A stretch of DNA of 5,122 bases from positions 1-5,122 of the forward strand of contig CAYNWG010000063.1 in assembly GCA_964400865.1 (NCBI GenBank), given 5' to 3'. Of this stretch, positions 4,735 to 5,122 are shown piece after piece. Each line of letters begins with the position of its first letter. Within the stretch, counting starts at the first letter, position 1. The DNA is from DAOQVB01 sp964400865. Its GTDB lineage: Bacteria > Patescibacteriota > Microgenomatia > UBA1400 > PJMF01. The notes under the pieces were generated by a model. The model saw only the letters and a program-made list of their open reading frames with translations, was not told the DNA's origin and did not search any database. The translations under genes and the position numbers were made by a program.

Positions 4735-5122
4735 ACTCTCAAATAGCAACAGCAACCAAGTAGTTAATCAAGCTGTGGCAATACTACTCAAGGGAGGCTT
4801 ACTCGTCTATCCAACCGAGACAGTCTACGGCGCAGGAGTGGATGCAACAAATCAAACCGCGGTAGACAAATTGTTGCAGTACAAATCGCGACGCGAGGGG
4901 AAACCATTATCGATTGCAGTGACTGATCAAGCGATGGCGGAACAATTTGTTGAAGTAAATGAGCAGGCGCGCCAACTGTACCAACAATTTTTACCGGGGC
5001 CGATGACTGTTATCTCTGAAGTTAAACCAGATTCCCTACAGTTGGCGCGCGGAGTGGCTTCTGAGTTTAATTCGCTGGGTATTCGCATTTCTAGTCACCC
5101 GCTCGTGGCTCAAATAGTGGAT
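4721..5122 (+). CDS. tsaC: Threonylcarbamoyl-AMP synthase, Sua5/YrdC/TsaC family, 3' end cut
   Basis: Makes threonylcarbamoyl-AMP from threonine, bicarbonate and ATP, the first step of the t6A37 modification of ANN-decoding tRNAs, in the cytosol. The first 134 residues are present and the frame runs open to the last base. Visible family motifs are LLVYPTETVYGAG (27-39), the substrate-pocket KSRREGKPLSIAV (55-67), LPGPMTVI (91-98) and LGIRISSHPLV (119-129). The usual STSAN motif would lie just beyond the window, so single-domain TsaC cannot be told from two-domain Sua5. The ATG at 4721 gives the normal N-terminus; GTG at 4718 would add one residue, and the ATG at 4711 is in another frame and soon hits a stop. 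There is no Shine-Dalgarno; a TATAAT close upstream suggests a leaderless mRNA. The gene carries a 14-bp inverted repeat. Confidence 0.95.
   Translation, partial: MKIIKLSNSNSNQVVNQAVAILLKGGLLVYPTETVYGAGVDATNQTAVDKLLQYKSRREGKPLSIAVTDQAMAEQFVEVNEQARQLYQQFLPGPMTVISEVKPDSLQLARGVASEFNSLGIRISSHPLVAQIVD
4967..5050 (+). repeat. 14-bp perfect inverted repeat inside tsaC
   Basis: GCGCGCCAACTGTA (4967-4980) and its exact reverse complement (5037-5050) are separated by 56 bases. In frame the arms encode ARQLY (83-87) and LQLAR (106-110). The mRNA could form a GC-rich 14-bp stem with a large loop. The left arm, with the base before it, includes the palindrome GGCGCGCC. No T run follows, so it is not an intrinsic terminator. 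Confidence 0.75.

Noticed and set aside
4711..4746. ATG at 4711 as an upstream start for tsaC
   Set aside because: It is in a different frame from tsaC and meets a TAG after eleven codons; it would also lie too close to the -10 box.

Overview
The window looks like ordinary chromosomal sequence from an uncultivated bacterium, most likely of the Patescibacteria/CPR type (possibly Microgenomates). This rests on the style of the GroES and SPFH proteins, several genes without a Shine-Dalgarno sequence, and moderate A+T content. It is an inference from familiarity with such proteins, not a database result. TGG encodes Trp and TGA is read as stop at the end of the membrane-protein gene, so the standard bacterial code fits.

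Layout. Five genes lie on the minus strand and one on the plus strand. From the left edge: groEL (its last codons cut by the edge, start at 1585) and groES (1615-1923) form a two-gene chaperonin operon read leftwards. Its promoter region (about 1950-2020) has a near-consensus sigma70-type promoter and two CIRCE-like inverted repeats with a non-standard half-site, so heat-shock repression by an HrcA-like protein is likely. To the right are a short SPFH/band 7 protein (2035-2652), a 102-residue protein of unknown function (2667-2975), and, after a 128-bp gap, a 519-residue polytopic membrane protein with features reminiscent of GT-C glycosyltransferases (3104-4663). A divergent intergenic region follows. 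The last gene, on the plus strand, is a Sua5/YrdC/TsaC-family threonylcarbamoyl-AMP synthase cut by the right edge (4721-5122).

Expression style. groES and groEL have clear AAGGAG Shine-Dalgarno sequences. The unknown gene, the SPFH gene and tsaC lack one and instead have a TATAAT-like box 5-8 bases before the start codon, the geometry expected of leaderless mRNAs. The membrane-protein gene starts with TTG, has a plausible promoter overlapping that of tsaC, and is preceded by a possible 8-codon upstream ORF whose stop overlaps the TTG.

No rRNA, tRNA, mobile element, CRISPR array or convincing intrinsic terminator was seen. No clearly new multi-gene system is evident. The points most worth following up are the variant double CIRCE array, the leaderless pattern, the 14-bp inverted repeat inside tsaC, and the short SPFH protein paired with an unknown helical protein.
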